The notes under the pieces were generated by a model, which ran no database searches, had not been told where the DNA came from, and worked only from the letters and a program-made list of their open reading frames with translations. DNA of 64,000 bases from Aporhodopirellula sallentina SM41 (lineage in GTDB: Bacteria; Planctomycetota; Planctomycetia; Pirellulales; Pirellulaceae). The DNA lies in the NCBI RefSeq assembly GCF_000346505.1, contig NZ_ANOH01000050.1, forward strand, positions 1 to 64,000, in the 5' to 3' direction. The position numbers and the translations under genes are program-made. Shown here piece by piece: positions 10,183 to 19,422 of the stretch. The first letter of the stretch is position 1. Every line of letters begins with the position of its first letter.

Positions 10183-12395
10183 GGGGATCTCCTTACCACA
10201 TCAACACCGCTTCCCTGCATAAGAATTTGCAGTTCATGGAACCGTTGTTCCGCATGCGGACCGACGCTCACTTCGAGTTGTGGCTTCCAATAGCCGCCCT
10301 GCATGGTGGCCCCCCATCCCATGACGCGATCGCGGATCGCGGTGGCGAGTTGCAACGTTGCACCATGGACGTCCTGTTGCTCAAACGCAAACGTCTGAAC
10401 AACCTGACCTTGATCGACCAGTTCAAATCGGTCGTGGTGGCAACGCATGGAGATCGGTCGAACAAATTCGGTCCCCCCCATTCCGCGGAGCGACTCAGGC
10501 AGCGCCCAATCTTTCCCCTCTCGGCGGACCATCTTTTGGGTGACCTGAGGTGATTGCATTCCAGCCGAACCTTGTTCGGGCGACATTGGCTCGGGCAGGA
10601 ACGACGGATCCGGCTCGTTCAGCTTCATCGCCACGTCGGTCATCGGAGGAGAACCGGATGCCGACGAAGACATCGCCATTTGAGCGGATTGCCCCGACGG
10701 TGTTCCCGAAGCCATTGCCGACGCGGCGGCCGATTGAGCTGATGTTCCAGCCGCGGAGGTTCCCGCCATGGAAGCTCCCGGCGGAGATGCTCCGGCCGAA
10801 GACGACTCGCCATCGTTTCCAGTCGCCCCGGGTCTGCTTTCTCCGCTTGAATTTTCTCCGGAGGATGCCGCGAGACTGCCATCGGTTCCCGCCCCTGTGG
10901 CGTTTGCCGGGCCGTCAATTCCCGGCGGCTTTTTCCCTTGTAGGAAGTCATTGAGAGCTTCCGATTGAGTCGTCGTTCCGGCCGCGCCGTACGAACCACC
11001 CCGTGACCCGGGTGGCTCGGCAAACACGTTGCCCATTGAGTCAAACCGTTGGTCGCGGGCCAGCGAAAACCCATTGGATTGAGCTTGGCGATCAAGGTCG
11101 CGTGCCGACAGGGTTGGCAAAGGTCGGCTCGCCGATCGCGCCCGGCCTGACGTGCCCGCAGCACCAACGGGGGCCGCCGAACGTCCGCTTTGCGACTGCC
11201 CGGTGTAGGGTTGCTGGCCTCCTCCCGACTCGGACGCATACTCACTCGGCAACGGTTGGCCTGACGAGGACGCCCCCGATGCGTAGGATCCCCCCGTGTT
11301 CGGTTGCGAAGTTGCGTAGCGGGACGCGACGGAGGTTGATCCATAACCGCCCGCACCACCGCTGCCCCGACCACCAACACCGCCTGCTCCTGATGCGAAG
11401 TGGTAGTTGCGTGCGGCGGCTTCGTGGATCGCCAATTCCATGTTTTTACGCAATACATTGTCACCACCGGGAAACGCCAAATCGACTTCGCCCGGTACGA
11501 GTTCGTACCCGTATTGATCGTCCCAATCCTTCATCAACGCACTGGCGATGCGATACATGTAGATTCCGTCAGGTCGCACAATTAGCAACGGATACGGTGG
11601 CAGTTGATCTCCGTATTCCTGCATCGCATGCATGCGAGCGATGCCCAACGCGGCCCCCAACGGGTTGCTGCGAGGGTTTCGTGATTCGGTCGCGGCGAGA
11701 GCCTGCGCCTTGGTAATTCGAGCCCCCTCGGGAAGGATCTGCAGACCTTCGGCGGTGCACAGAACATAGATCGGACGACGCTGGGTTCCGTTGGGGCCAC
11801 GATGAGGCACGATGACCACGCGGGGCTTGTCACCTCGTTCACTCGATTCGAGTTCTTCGATCTCCGCTCGCAACTTCGCCGCCTCTTCTCGCATCAGGAC
11901 GAGGGTCTTCTCGTCCGTCTGAATGTCTTCGATTGGCCGTTCGCCTTCGGCCATGGCCGCATCGACCTCAGCGTTCAACTCGGCGAGCTTTTCCTTGATC
12001 TTTCGCATGTGCGACTCGAGGTGGGCGATCTCATCGCGTTTGCGTTCTAACTCGGCGGTTTGCTCGTCGCGAAAGGAGACCAACTGAGCGACACGGAACT
12101 GTTCCTGCTCGATCAATCGCTCGGCTGCCGTGGCGCTCATCTTCGTCGGCGGCACATCTTCATCGGTCTCGGCCGGCGGCGGTGATAACTTTGCCGAGGC
12201 GACCGCGACCGGCTGCTTATCCTTCGCGTTTACGGCGAGTTTTTCCTGCTTCTCTTGCTCCACCTGCGCAACCGCAGCGTCGTTGGCCTGCTGGGCAACC
12301 AACGCGAGCAACAAGATCAACGTCCCCAAGGTGCAAATCAGCACCGCGAGGAACGGGAAGAGCGACGGTGATATTCCGGCGCGGCGCCGACTCAT
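10179..12395 (-). CDS. Large ExbD-like single-TM protein with coiled coil and low-complexity region (second gene of the channel operon)
   Basis: The 738-residue protein has a basic N-terminus (MSRRRAG), a TM helix (about 12-34, FPFLAVLICTLGTLILLL), a coiled coil (about 88-186), a folded domain (about 190-335), a long Gly/Ser/Ala-rich low-complexity stretch (about 335-620) and a C-terminal domain (about 640-738). The TM helix aligns without gaps to that of the next gene, but alanine (residue 17) replaces the aspartate. The folded domain begins RPIYVLCTAEGLQILPEG and the C-terminal one RPISMRCHHDRFELVDQG, so they may be copies of one domain. Both neighbours overlap it by 4 bp. I know of no characterised homologue; the role as channel partner is inferred from topology and context. 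Confidence 0.65.
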   Translation of the reverse strand: MSRRRAGISPSLFPFLAVLICTLGTLILLLALVAQQANDAAVAQVEQEKQEKLAVNAKDKQPVAVASAKLSPPPAETDEDVPPTKMSATAAERLIEQEQFRVAQLVSFRDEQTAELERKRDEIAHLESHMRKIKEKLAELNAEVDAAMAEGERPIEDIQTDEKTLVLMREEAAKLRAEIEELESSERGDKPRVVIVPHRGPNGTQRRPIYVLCTAEGLQILPEGARITKAQALAATESRNPRSNPLGAALGIARMHAMQEYGDQLPPYPLLIVRPDGIYMYRIASALMKDWDDQYGYELVPGEVDLAFPGGDNVLRKNMELAIHEAAARNYHFASGAGGVGGRGSGGAGGYGSTSVASRYATSQPNTGGSYASGASSSGQPLPSEYASESGGGQQPYTGQSQSGRSAAPVGAAGTSGRARSASRPLPTLSARDLDRQAQSNGFSLARDQRFDSMGNVFAEPPGSRGGSYGAAGTTTQSEALNDFLQGKKPPGIDGPANATGAGTDGSLAASSGENSSGESRPGATGNDGESSSAGASPPGASMAGTSAAGTSAQSAAASAMASGTPSGQSAQMAMSSSASGSPPMTDVAMKLNEPDPSFLPEPMSPEQGSAGMQSPQVTQKMVRREGKDWALPESLRGMGGTEFVRPISMRCHHDRFELVDQGQVVQTFAFEQQDVHGATLQLATAIRDRVMGWGATMQGGYWKPQLEVSVGPHAEQRFHELQILMQGSGVDVVRRSP

Positions 12396-13909
12396 GCCGC
12401 ACGTCCTAGCGAGCCACGGTTGGCCGAAGCGTTTGCTTTCGCGGCCGGTTCAACATTCGATCGTCCGGGACGTCCCGGCGAGGCATTCGCCCGGGTGGGG
12501 CGTTCGGCGGCCTGAGGCAAACGCGTCGAGAGCATTTCAACGGCTCGTGCGAGCGTCGTCATGGCCTGCGTGACGGCGGGATCGAGAGCCGGCCCGTTTG
12601 TTTCGGTGCGATTTTGAGTCTCGATCGCCTGCAACAACGTGTTCCGCAGCGACGCGTCCTGATCGCTCTGACGCGACGCCAGTGTGGTCATCGCCTCGGT
12701 GTGAGTCAGCAACGTCCGACGATGAGTTTGCACCTCGGTCGCGGTCTCCTCCATCGCACCACGCCACAACGAAGTTTGCTCTCGCAGTGCGTTTTCGACC
12801 GCGTTGGCGGCACCGTCGAGACGTCCGATCGACGCATCGATCCGGTCGGCGTGATGGGTCAGAGCCGGCTTCATTGCGGACTGCAATAGATGACGGAACT
12901 GCTCGGCACCTTCGGTGTGCTGGCTCCGCCACGCTTCCTGTGCCTCCTCGATTGTCTCTCGCCACAATTTGGCTTGGGTCGCCAAAGACTCCGCAACCGC
13001 GGTTTCGATCCCACTGCACAGATGCGTGATCATCGCAGTTTGATTGTCGGCAGGGTTGTCCGCGGGCAATCCGAGCGACACCAGGTTCCGGACCCGCTCA
13101 TCGATATCAACGAGCAGACTCTGCATGCCGCGTTCGACCGGGAATTGCAAAAAGATCGCAACGACCGACAGCACCAATCCCAACGCGGTTGTATCGAACG
13201 CCACGTACAACCCGCTCTTGAGCCGGTCGACCGCGGCGGTCCCGTCGGTAAAGTCGAGCCCGCCGAGCGTTTGGGTAATCCCGATCACGGTACCCAAGAA
13301 GCCTAACATCGGAATTGCCCAGACGATGATGCGAATCAAACCGAGCGCGTCGTGCGCGGCGTCGGCATCACGAACGGACAACTCGCGAAGGTCTTCGGGC
13401 AATTCGGTCGTGGTGGCTCGGTGTGACTGTCGCGTGAGGACTTCGTCGAGCCGCCGTACGAGCGAACTTTGCCGCGTCGATCCCGGCAATCCGGCCAGCG
13501 CCGCACGCCACGATCGCGCGACGTATCCGGCATCGTTGTCGTTCTGCCAACGTTCCGCCGGCGAAGTGTTTTCTTTGTCCGACTGAGGAGGCGGCATCAG
13601 ATCGGCATCGCGTAGCAACCGCAGCGACCGTTGCTGCGACGCGGTATCGAGCGTCATGAACGCCAAAATGGACACCGCCACCGTGAACAGCATCGTTGCC
13701 GCGACGGCGACAGGGTGGCCCATGAAATATCGATTCAGCGGAGCCCAGTTCACCGTCATGACAAAGGCATAGAAGGCGCAACCGCCCGCCAAACCGATAA
13801 CCAGAGGCGTCAACTTGCCTAACATCGTCGCGGATTGCGGCGGCCGAATCGGGCCAGGCGATTCGTGCGTCGATTGGTCTTGCGAGACGTCTTCGGGAGT
13901 TTGAGTCAT
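12392..13909 (-). CDS. MotA/TolQ/ExbB-family proton channel protein with long C-terminal tail (first gene of the channel operon)
   Basis: The protein should form the pentameric channel core of an inner-membrane, ion-driven machine. Of 505 residues, TM helices lie at about 33-51, 65-86, 192-213 and 234-256. TM3 carries IPMLGFLGTVIGITQTLGGL and TM4 YVAFDTTALGLVLSVVA, the TolQ/ExbB signature. A cytoplasmic loop of about 100 residues separates the helix pairs. After TM4 comes a helical, Gln/Glu/Thr-rich tail of about 250 residues, much longer than in TolQ or ExbB and reminiscent of ZorA from the Zorya defence system. Two ExbD-like genes follow with 4-bp overlaps. No tonB, tolA, tolB, zorC, zorD or zorE is present, so the coupled process is unknown. 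Confidence 0.82.
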   Translation of the reverse strand: MTQTPEDVSQDQSTHESPGPIRPPQSATMLGKLTPLVIGLAGGCAFYAFVMTVNWAPLNRYFMGHPVAVAATMLFTVAVSILAFMTLDTASQQRSLRLLRDADLMPPPQSDKENTSPAERWQNDNDAGYVARSWRAALAGLPGSTRQSSLVRRLDEVLTRQSHRATTTELPEDLRELSVRDADAAHDALGLIRIIVWAIPMLGFLGTVIGITQTLGGLDFTDGTAAVDRLKSGLYVAFDTTALGLVLSVVAIFLQFPVERGMQSLLVDIDERVRNLVSLGLPADNPADNQTAMITHLCSGIETAVAESLATQAKLWRETIEEAQEAWRSQHTEGAEQFRHLLQSAMKPALTHHADRIDASIGRLDGAANAVENALREQTSLWRGAMEETATEVQTHRRTLLTHTEAMTTLASRQSDQDASLRNTLLQAIETQNRTETNGPALDPAVTQAMTTLARAVEMLSTRLPQAAERPTRANASPGRPGRSNVEPAAKANASANRGSLGRAA

Positions 13910-14180
13910 GGGACTCCTTTTCCGATCGAGATGGTGACTGCTGGGCCGAAGGTCGGCTGGTGTTGAGTCCGCGTGGAGATCCTGACGCGAACGAAAGCGA
14001 CCATATCATGAGGTGCGTACGAACAACCAGATCGACCCGCATAACCGTCAAACTTGACCAAAACGCTGCGAATTCGGGTTTGCGGTGCGATGAGTCCGCA
14101 GGGTAAAGAGGATTTCTAAACGCGATTGCCCAGATTATCACCTGAGTGAATCGATCCTTACCGATCAGGCCGACTGACTT

Positions 14181-14693
14181 ATGTTCACTAACTTTCTCCT
14201 CACATCGCTTCGCAAGTTCGCCCCCAGCCTGCTGCCTTTGTTTGTCGGGATAGTGATCGGGGGCGTCTGGGTATCGGAGAAATCGCTCTCCGTGACGGCT
14301 CAGACACCGAATTTTGGTCCCACCGGCACCGATGGATACACCGACGCGTCGACGGACGATGCGACTCCGCGAAAGTTAGGCGAAGATGGCCCCCGGTTTG
14401 GGCAGGTCGTCGGCGACCGAGTTTCGGTAATCGAGGCTCGCGATGGGCGTGACGTTGCCGGTTCGGGGGATTTGATCGGATTTTCCCACGTTGACGACTC
14501 GGGAACTCAAGTAATTACGATCGTAGATGCGGAAAAACGATGGATGGCCGTGTATCATGTGGGTTCTGAAGGCAAAATCCGGCTGGCGAGCAGCCGTGAA
14601 ATTGCCGCCGACTTCACATTAGAACTGAACGTCACCCCACCGCTGCCCGATCAAATCCGTCGGATGCAAGGACTTCCGCCGCGATCCCATTGA
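14181..14693 (+). CDS. Membrane-anchored hypothetical protein
   Basis: I do not recognise this 170-residue protein. Residues about 13-30 form one hydrophobic segment (LLPLFVGIVIGGVWV), likely a signal anchor, and the rest is polar and probably periplasmic. The segment from about 100 to 145 (VITIVDAEKRWMAVYHV, GKIRLASSREIAADF) reads like a small beta-rich fold. It is divergent from the channel operon across a 271-bp spacer and 118 bp upstream of the HTH-TM gene. Codon use and the conserved-looking C-terminus support it as a real gene. Confidence 0.6.
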   Translation: MFTNFLLTSLRKFAPSLLPLFVGIVIGGVWVSEKSLSVTAQTPNFGPTGTDGYTDASTDDATPRKLGEDGPRFGQVVGDRVSVIEARDGRDVAGSGDLIGFSHVDDSGTQVITIVDAEKRWMAVYHVGSEGKIRLASSREIAADFTLELNVTPPLPDQIRRMQGLPPRSH

Positions 14694-14811
14694 TCGCACG
14701 CTAAGAAACGTCCGAGGCATTCGCGATCGTTTCGGAAGGCAGGCACGTAGGAATCGGGGTGAGGTTCATCGCCAAACATTCTGACGCCTCTTTTCCAAAC
14801 CCCGCGTTGCC

Positions 14812-16587
14812 ATGGCCACTTATCTTTCACTCGAAGAAGCCGCAAAAAAACTCGGCATCCCCACGCAGTCTCTGATCGATTTGCGGTCACAGGGACAGGT
14901 CCGCGGTTTTCGCGATGGTTCGAGTTGGAAGTTTCCTGAAACAGAGATCGCACGGCTGGCCGATGAACTTCCCAACCTTTCGGGATTCGGATCCGGTATC
15001 CTGGGTGCAGACGGTCCCGGCTCGAAGGTCGGCAAAGTCATCGGTGGCGACGGCAGCAACGTCGATCCGAGTGACGTTAGCCTCGACGCGGATGGCAGCG
15101 GCGGCAGCAGCATTGATCTCGGAATGGAAGCCTCTGGCTCGGGCAGCGACAGCGACGTCAATTTGGTCGCCGGCGACGGTTCGGGCGGCAGCGATGTTCT
15201 CATCATCCCGGGCGGCACCGGCGGTTCGTCGATCGGCAGTGGCAGCGGCAGTAGCCTACCGCTCGATCTGGACGAACTCGATATCGCCGGCTCGGCCCTA
15301 TCCCACGATAGCGGCGAACTGAGCCTTTCCCCAGAAGATGCGGGCAAAGAGAAAGCAGCCTCGAAACCGGCCGCTTCTTCGCAAGACAGCGACGAGTTCA
15401 ACCTCGGCAGTGTGCTCGACCTCGAGGCCGATGACGATTCACCTCTGTTGGACATCTCCGAAGAGTCCGACGAACTGTCACTCAAAGACGTTGCCGAAGG
15501 TTCCGACGAGATCAGCGGTCTGGACCTGGCACCCGGCTCCGGCGATGCCCTCGCGGGAAGCGACGCAAAGATGGACCTCGACCTTGTCAGCAATGACGAG
15601 AACGCGAGCAGTCTCGAAATGATGGAAGACCTCGATCTGAAGGATAGTGCGAGCGGGATCACCGGTGGCAACAAAGTCAGCGGTGACGTCCTCAGCGAAC
15701 TCGACTTGCTCGCGGGTGATTCCGTCGGCAGCGGTCTGCTCAGCGGCGACAGCGAAAACCTTCTCGGTAGTTCGCTGTTGAGTTCCGAGGAAGGCGGATC
15801 ATCGGGAGTCGATGATGCGTTGGCCGACGATGATGACCTCGTGATTTCGGACGACGACGATGACTTGATCGTCAGCAGTGCCGGCAGCGACATTTCGATC
15901 GCGGGTGACAGCGGCATCAACCTGATGAGCCCATCGGACAGCGGTCTGTCGCTCGAGAGCGAACCGCTCGACCTCGCCGGCAGCAGCATCTCGGCTCTCG
16001 ACCTCGGCGCCGAACTGGCCGAGGGCAGTGGCTCGGGTTCGAGTGGCAGCGATTATGGCTCGGGGCTAATCCCCGACGACGGCAGCGGTGCCAACATGGA
16101 CTTCCCGTCCGACGAGGAATTCCAACTGTCGCCATCAGGAATCCAACTCGAAGGTTCCGACGAAAGCGAATCACAGGAAATCGATGTCGAGAATTCGGAT
16201 TCCTTCGGCAGCGGCGGTTTCGACGAACCCGCGTTTGTTGAAGAACCGATCGCCGAAGAGGCACCGGTTTTCGAAGAGGGTCAAGCAGATGTTTTCGGTG
16301 GCGTCGACGCGATCGAAGAAGGTGCCCAACCGGTCGAAGAACCGTTCACGCCGGACGAATCATCTTACGAGCAATCTGCCGCTGCTCCCGTCGGAGCCTC
16401 GGTCGCGTACGAGATCCCCTTCACGCTGCTTCAAACAGTTGGCTTGATGCTGATCCTGATGGTGATGAGCCTCGGCGGCATGCTGATGACCGACCTGATT
16501 CGCAACATGTGGAGCTACACCGAACCGGCCGCCCCGGTCAGTTCGCTCACGGACATGCTGATCGACGTTGCCGGGTGGGGCAAATAA
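14812..16587 (+). CDS. Membrane-bound HTH protein with long acidic Ser/Gly/Asp-rich linker
   Basis: The 591 residues have three parts. Residues 4-53 are a MerR/excisionase-type helix-turn-helix (YLSLEEAAKKLGIPTQSLIDL, then GSSWKFPETEIARL). Residues about 55-530 are strongly acidic low-complexity sequence rich in Ser, Gly, Asp and Leu, with recurring short motifs such as LDLxxGS and DDDDLV. Residues about 540-562 form a TM helix (TVGLMLILMVMSLGGMLMTDLI), followed by about 29 residues. A DNA-binding domain tethered to the membrane through an acidic tail suggests a membrane-localised regulator or a DNA-membrane tether; both are inference. The HTH could instead bind protein. FloA is encoded 0.25 kb downstream. 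Confidence 0.75.
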   Translation: MATYLSLEEAAKKLGIPTQSLIDLRSQGQVRGFRDGSSWKFPETEIARLADELPNLSGFGSGILGADGPGSKVGKVIGGDGSNVDPSDVSLDADGSGGSSIDLGMEASGSGSDSDVNLVAGDGSGGSDVLIIPGGTGGSSIGSGSGSSLPLDLDELDIAGSALSHDSGELSLSPEDAGKEKAASKPAASSQDSDEFNLGSVLDLEADDDSPLLDISEESDELSLKDVAEGSDEISGLDLAPGSGDALAGSDAKMDLDLVSNDENASSLEMMEDLDLKDSASGITGGNKVSGDVLSELDLLAGDSVGSGLLSGDSENLLGSSLLSSEEGGSSGVDDALADDDDLVISDDDDDLIVSSAGSDISIAGDSGINLMSPSDSGLSLESEPLDLAGSSISALDLGAELAEGSGSGSSGSDYGSGLIPDDGSGANMDFPSDEEFQLSPSGIQLEGSDESESQEIDVENSDSFGSGGFDEPAFVEEPIAEEAPVFEEGQADVFGGVDAIEEGAQPVEEPFTPDESSYEQSAAAPVGASVAYEIPFTLLQTVGLMLILMVMSLGGMLMTDLIRNMWSYTEPAAPVSSLTDMLIDVAGWGK

Positions 16588-16828
16588 GGCACGCGACTCG
16601 GTGTCGCGGCGTCGAACCTGACGCGTGACACAGTAACGTGAAATAGAGATTTGACGCGCGACAGGGGGAACGCCGAGACTCCCGTTCGATTCTGACACGA
16701 AACGTCAGCCGGAATTCATCGTCCGCCAAGTGCAAACGCGGTGGGCGATCGGATACGATAGGGATTCACATCGCGATACGATGACGTGCATCCCGCACCA
16801 CAAATCTCCTTCCGGCAGATCTACCTTC

Positions 16829-17926
16829 ATGTTATCCGCTCTCGACCAGTCCACCGGTATCTTCCAGCCCACCGGTATCTTCGCCGTCGTCCCCTCCCAA
16901 TCCCTCACACCTTCATCGTGGGCCATCCTGGCTGCGGGCGAAGAACCGATGGGGATGTATGGCATCGCTGTGATCGTCGGGATCCTCGTCGCGTTGGTGT
17001 TCGTCGCGGTACTGGGATTCTTCCTGATTCAGTACGGCAAACTGTGGTTCCAAGCGTTCATGTCGGAAGCCGACGTGAAGCTCGCCAACCTGATCCGGAT
17101 GCACTTCACGAAAGTCAATCCGAACGTGATCGTGCAGGCGAAAGTCATGGCCGCCCAAGCCAAACTGAACATCAGCCGCAAGGATGGGATCAGCACGCAT
17201 CGCCTGGAAGCCCACTATCTCGCCGGCGGGAACGTGATGAACGTGATCCACGCGATCATCGCCGCACACCGTGCTCAGATTCCGTTGGACTTTGATCAGG
17301 CCGCCGCGATCGACCTCGCCGGACGTGACGTGCTCGACGCCGTACAAACGAGTGTGTACCCCAAAGTGATCGATTGCCCCGATCCCAAACGCAGTGGCAA
17401 GACAACACTCAGTGCCATCACGAAAAACGGGATCGAACTGCGTGTACGAGCACGTGTGACCGTCCGTACCAACATCGAACAGTTGATTGGCGGGGCAACC
17501 GAAGACACCGTCATCGCACGCGTCGGCGAAGCCATCATCAGTTCGATCGGTTCAGCCGAAACGCATTTCCACGTGCTGGAAAACCCAGACATGATCACGC
17601 GAGTCGTCCTGTCGCGTGCCCTCGACGCGCAGACCGCGTTTGAAATCGTTTCCATCGACATCGCAGACATCGACGTTGGCGAAAACATCGGTGCACGTCT
17701 GCAGAGCGATCAAGCCGAAGCCGATACTCGCGTGGCGAGAGCCCAAGCCGAACGTCGCCGAGCGGAGGCCATCGCCCAAGAACAACAGATGAAAGCCCGA
17801 GTATCTGAAAACCGTTCGCGACTTGTCTTGGCCGAAGCCGAGGTTCCCAAAGCCATGGCGGAAGCGTTCCAAGCTGGACGCATCGGATCAACCGGATCGA
17901 CACTGCCCATGGATCAATCGACGTGA
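16829..17926 (+). CDS. floA: Flotillin-like protein FloA
   Basis: FloA is a bacterial flotillin that organises functional membrane microdomains. A hydrophobic segment ([20 protein letters not shown]) is followed by the SPFH-type domain with family hallmarks [46 protein letters not shown] and [16 protein letters not shown], then an Ala/Glu/Arg-rich coiled coil (about 265-335) ending in [11 protein letters not shown]. The start is uncertain. I take ATG 16829 (365 residues), but ATG 16949, just before the membrane segment, would give 325 residues, close to Bacillus FloA, and the frame is open to 16730. No nfeD gene is adjacent. The last bases overlap the GTG start of the next gene. Confidence 0.92.
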   Translation: MLSALDQSTGIFQPTGIFAVVPSQSLTPSSWAILAAGEEPMGMYGIAVIVGILVALVFVAVLGFFLIQYGKLWFQAFMSEADVKLANLIRMHFTKVNPNVIVQAKVMAAQAKLNISRKDGISTHRLEAHYLAGGNVMNVIHAIIAAHRAQIPLDFDQAAAIDLAGRDVLDAVQTSVYPKVIDCPDPKRSGKTTLSAITKNGIELRVRARVTVRTNIEQLIGGATEDTVIARVGEAIISSIGSAETHFHVLENPDMITRVVLSRALDAQTAFEIVSIDIADIDVGENIGARLQSDQAEADTRVARAQAERRRAEAIAQEQQMKARVSENRSRLVLAEAEVPKAMAEAFQAGRIGSTGSTLPMDQST

Positions 17927-18810
17927 GCGACGCCCAATCGTCACACACCAATCGGTTCGAACGTCGTTCCTACCGAGTCCGATTTGAAAACTCGCAAGGC
18001 ATCGCGCTAGCCGGAATTATCGACCGGCCCGTTCGACCGGCCGACAACGCGCCGAGCCTGGAATCGACGGCGGTCCCGGTTGCCGTCTTCAGTCACTGCT
18101 TCACTTGCAGCAAAGATCTCAAAGCGATCACGCGAATCTCCCGGTTTTTGGCCGAAACAGGAATCGCCGTTCTGCGGTTCGACATGACGGGACTCGGCGG
18201 CAGCGACGGAGAATTCTCCCAAACCAACTTCTCAACAAACCTATCCGACCTGACTTCCGCGATCGAGTTCGCCAACGAATCGATCGGCCCGGTCACGGCA
18301 CTCATCGGACACAGCTTCGGCGGTGCCGCATCACTCGCCGTTGCCGCCGGAATGCCCGGCCGCGTGCAGCACACTCTCTCGGCAACACTCCGAGACCAGA
18401 TCTCCGCCGTCGTCAGCATCGCCGCACCGAGCGACACGCAACATCTCGCCGCGCTGCTGACTCGTCTCAACCCGAAACTCAGTGAGAGCGATCAAGGTGA
18501 TGTTGTCATTGGTGGTCGGACATGGACCATCACCCGTCAGATGCTAGACGACTTCCGCTCTCACCAATTACCCGACCACCTCAATCGCGTCCGAGCGCGT
18601 GTGCTCGCGTTTCACTCCCCGGTCGACCAAACGCTCGGGTACGATCACGCCCTACGAATTGCGGGCTTGATCGAAGACGAACAAGGATTGCCTGGGTGTA
18701 GCCTGATCACACTCTCCGGTGCAGATCATTTGTTAACTGACGACGTCCGCGATGCAGACTACGTCGCGGAACTAACCGCCAATTTCCTGAAACGCTACGC
18801 TTCGCAGTAA
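17923..18810 (+). CDS. Alpha/beta hydrolase coupled to floA
   Basis: The 295-residue protein has the alpha/beta-hydrolase fold. The nucleophile elbow is GHSFGG (Ser131), the acid is probably Asp in HSPVDQTLG (about 230), and the histidine lies in GADHLLTDD (about 269). The stretch [25 protein letters not shown] resembles the hydrolase half of the fused hydrolase/OsmC proteins, but no OsmC domain follows. It begins with GTG overlapping the floA stop codon (GTGA), so it is translationally coupled to floA. The substrate is unknown. Its last 16 bp overlap the end of the convergent gene on the minus strand. Confidence 0.85.
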   Translation: MSDAQSSHTNRFERRSYRVRFENSQGIALAGIIDRPVRPADNAPSLESTAVPVAVFSHCFTCSKDLKAITRISRFLAETGIAVLRFDMTGLGGSDGEFSQTNFSTNLSDLTSAIEFANESIGPVTALIGHSFGGAASLAVAAGMPGRVQHTLSATLRDQISAVVSIAAPSDTQHLAALLTRLNPKLSESDQGDVVIGGRTWTITRQMLDDFRSHQLPDHLNRVRARVLAFHSPVDQTLGYDHALRIAGLIEDEQGLPGCSLITLSGADHLLTDDVRDADYVAELTANFLKRYASQ

Positions 18811-19280
18811 CGACTCGGGAACGTCGGATAGCCGTCGTAGAAACGACGGATGTAGTGGCGTCCTCTCCAGTGCTCGAGGTGCCGCTGCCACCCCAGACGC
18901 TCCAACAACCGGTCGCTGATCCGAACGTTTGTCACGTGAGCGACGATCGCGCTGCAGTGACGCAGCCTGGCGATCTCGTTGAGAACATGACACGCACCGA
19001 TGAATGTTTTGTACCTCGTCTCCGAACCGCTGCGGATGTAATCGAGCGTGATAAAAGCCGACAGGCCTCGAGGGACGTGATAGTCCAACAAGCACTCATC
19101 TCCGCGGAGACGCCCATGGTTGGACTCCCACCAAATCTGAGCCACCGACACCGGACTCCGCACCCAATGCTGCTCGATCGCCGCGAGCTTGCCGGCCCGC
19201 ATGATAATGCGTCCACGAGTGATCGCAGAAATCGATTCGGCCTGGGAATGCAGCGAGTCAAAACGGCGGCGTACAAACAT
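18795..19280 (-). CDS. Hypothetical protein, possibly GNAT-fold acyltransferase
   Basis: I recognise this 161-residue protein only weakly. The C-terminal part (CSAIVAHVTNVRISDRLLER followed by LGWQRH) resembles the last strand-helix of GNAT acetyltransferases, where an Asn-x-x-(S/A) helix precedes a hydrophobic G-[WF] strand. No clear acetyl-CoA loop (R/Q-x-x-G-x-G/A) is visible, so the function may differ. It ends [17 protein letters not shown]. It is convergent with the upstream hydrolase, overlapping by 16 bp, and divergent from the next hydrolase. Confidence 0.55.
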   Translation of the reverse strand: MFVRRRFDSLHSQAESISAITRGRIIMRAGKLAAIEQHWVRSPVSVAQIWWESNHGRLRGDECLLDYHVPRGLSAFITLDYIRSGSETRYKTFIGACHVLNEIARLRHCSAIVAHVTNVRISDRLLERLGWQRHLEHWRGRHYIRRFYDGYPTFPSRYCEA

Positions 19281-19422
19281 AGTTAACTTTTGCGGCGGCG
19301 TGCTTTGCCAACAGACAGGTTAAAACACAGAACGTTTCGGATACATTGAATCGTTCAAACTTACCACTCACTTTCCGTCGACATGGATGCGGCGGCATTC
19401 TCAACCGAGCAAAGTAACCGCG

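Noticed and set aside
9100-13909. Zorya defence system
   Set aside because: The channel protein with its long tail looks ZorA-like, but the partners lack the OmpA-type peptidoglycan domain of ZorB, and no zorC, zorD or zorE gene is adjacent.
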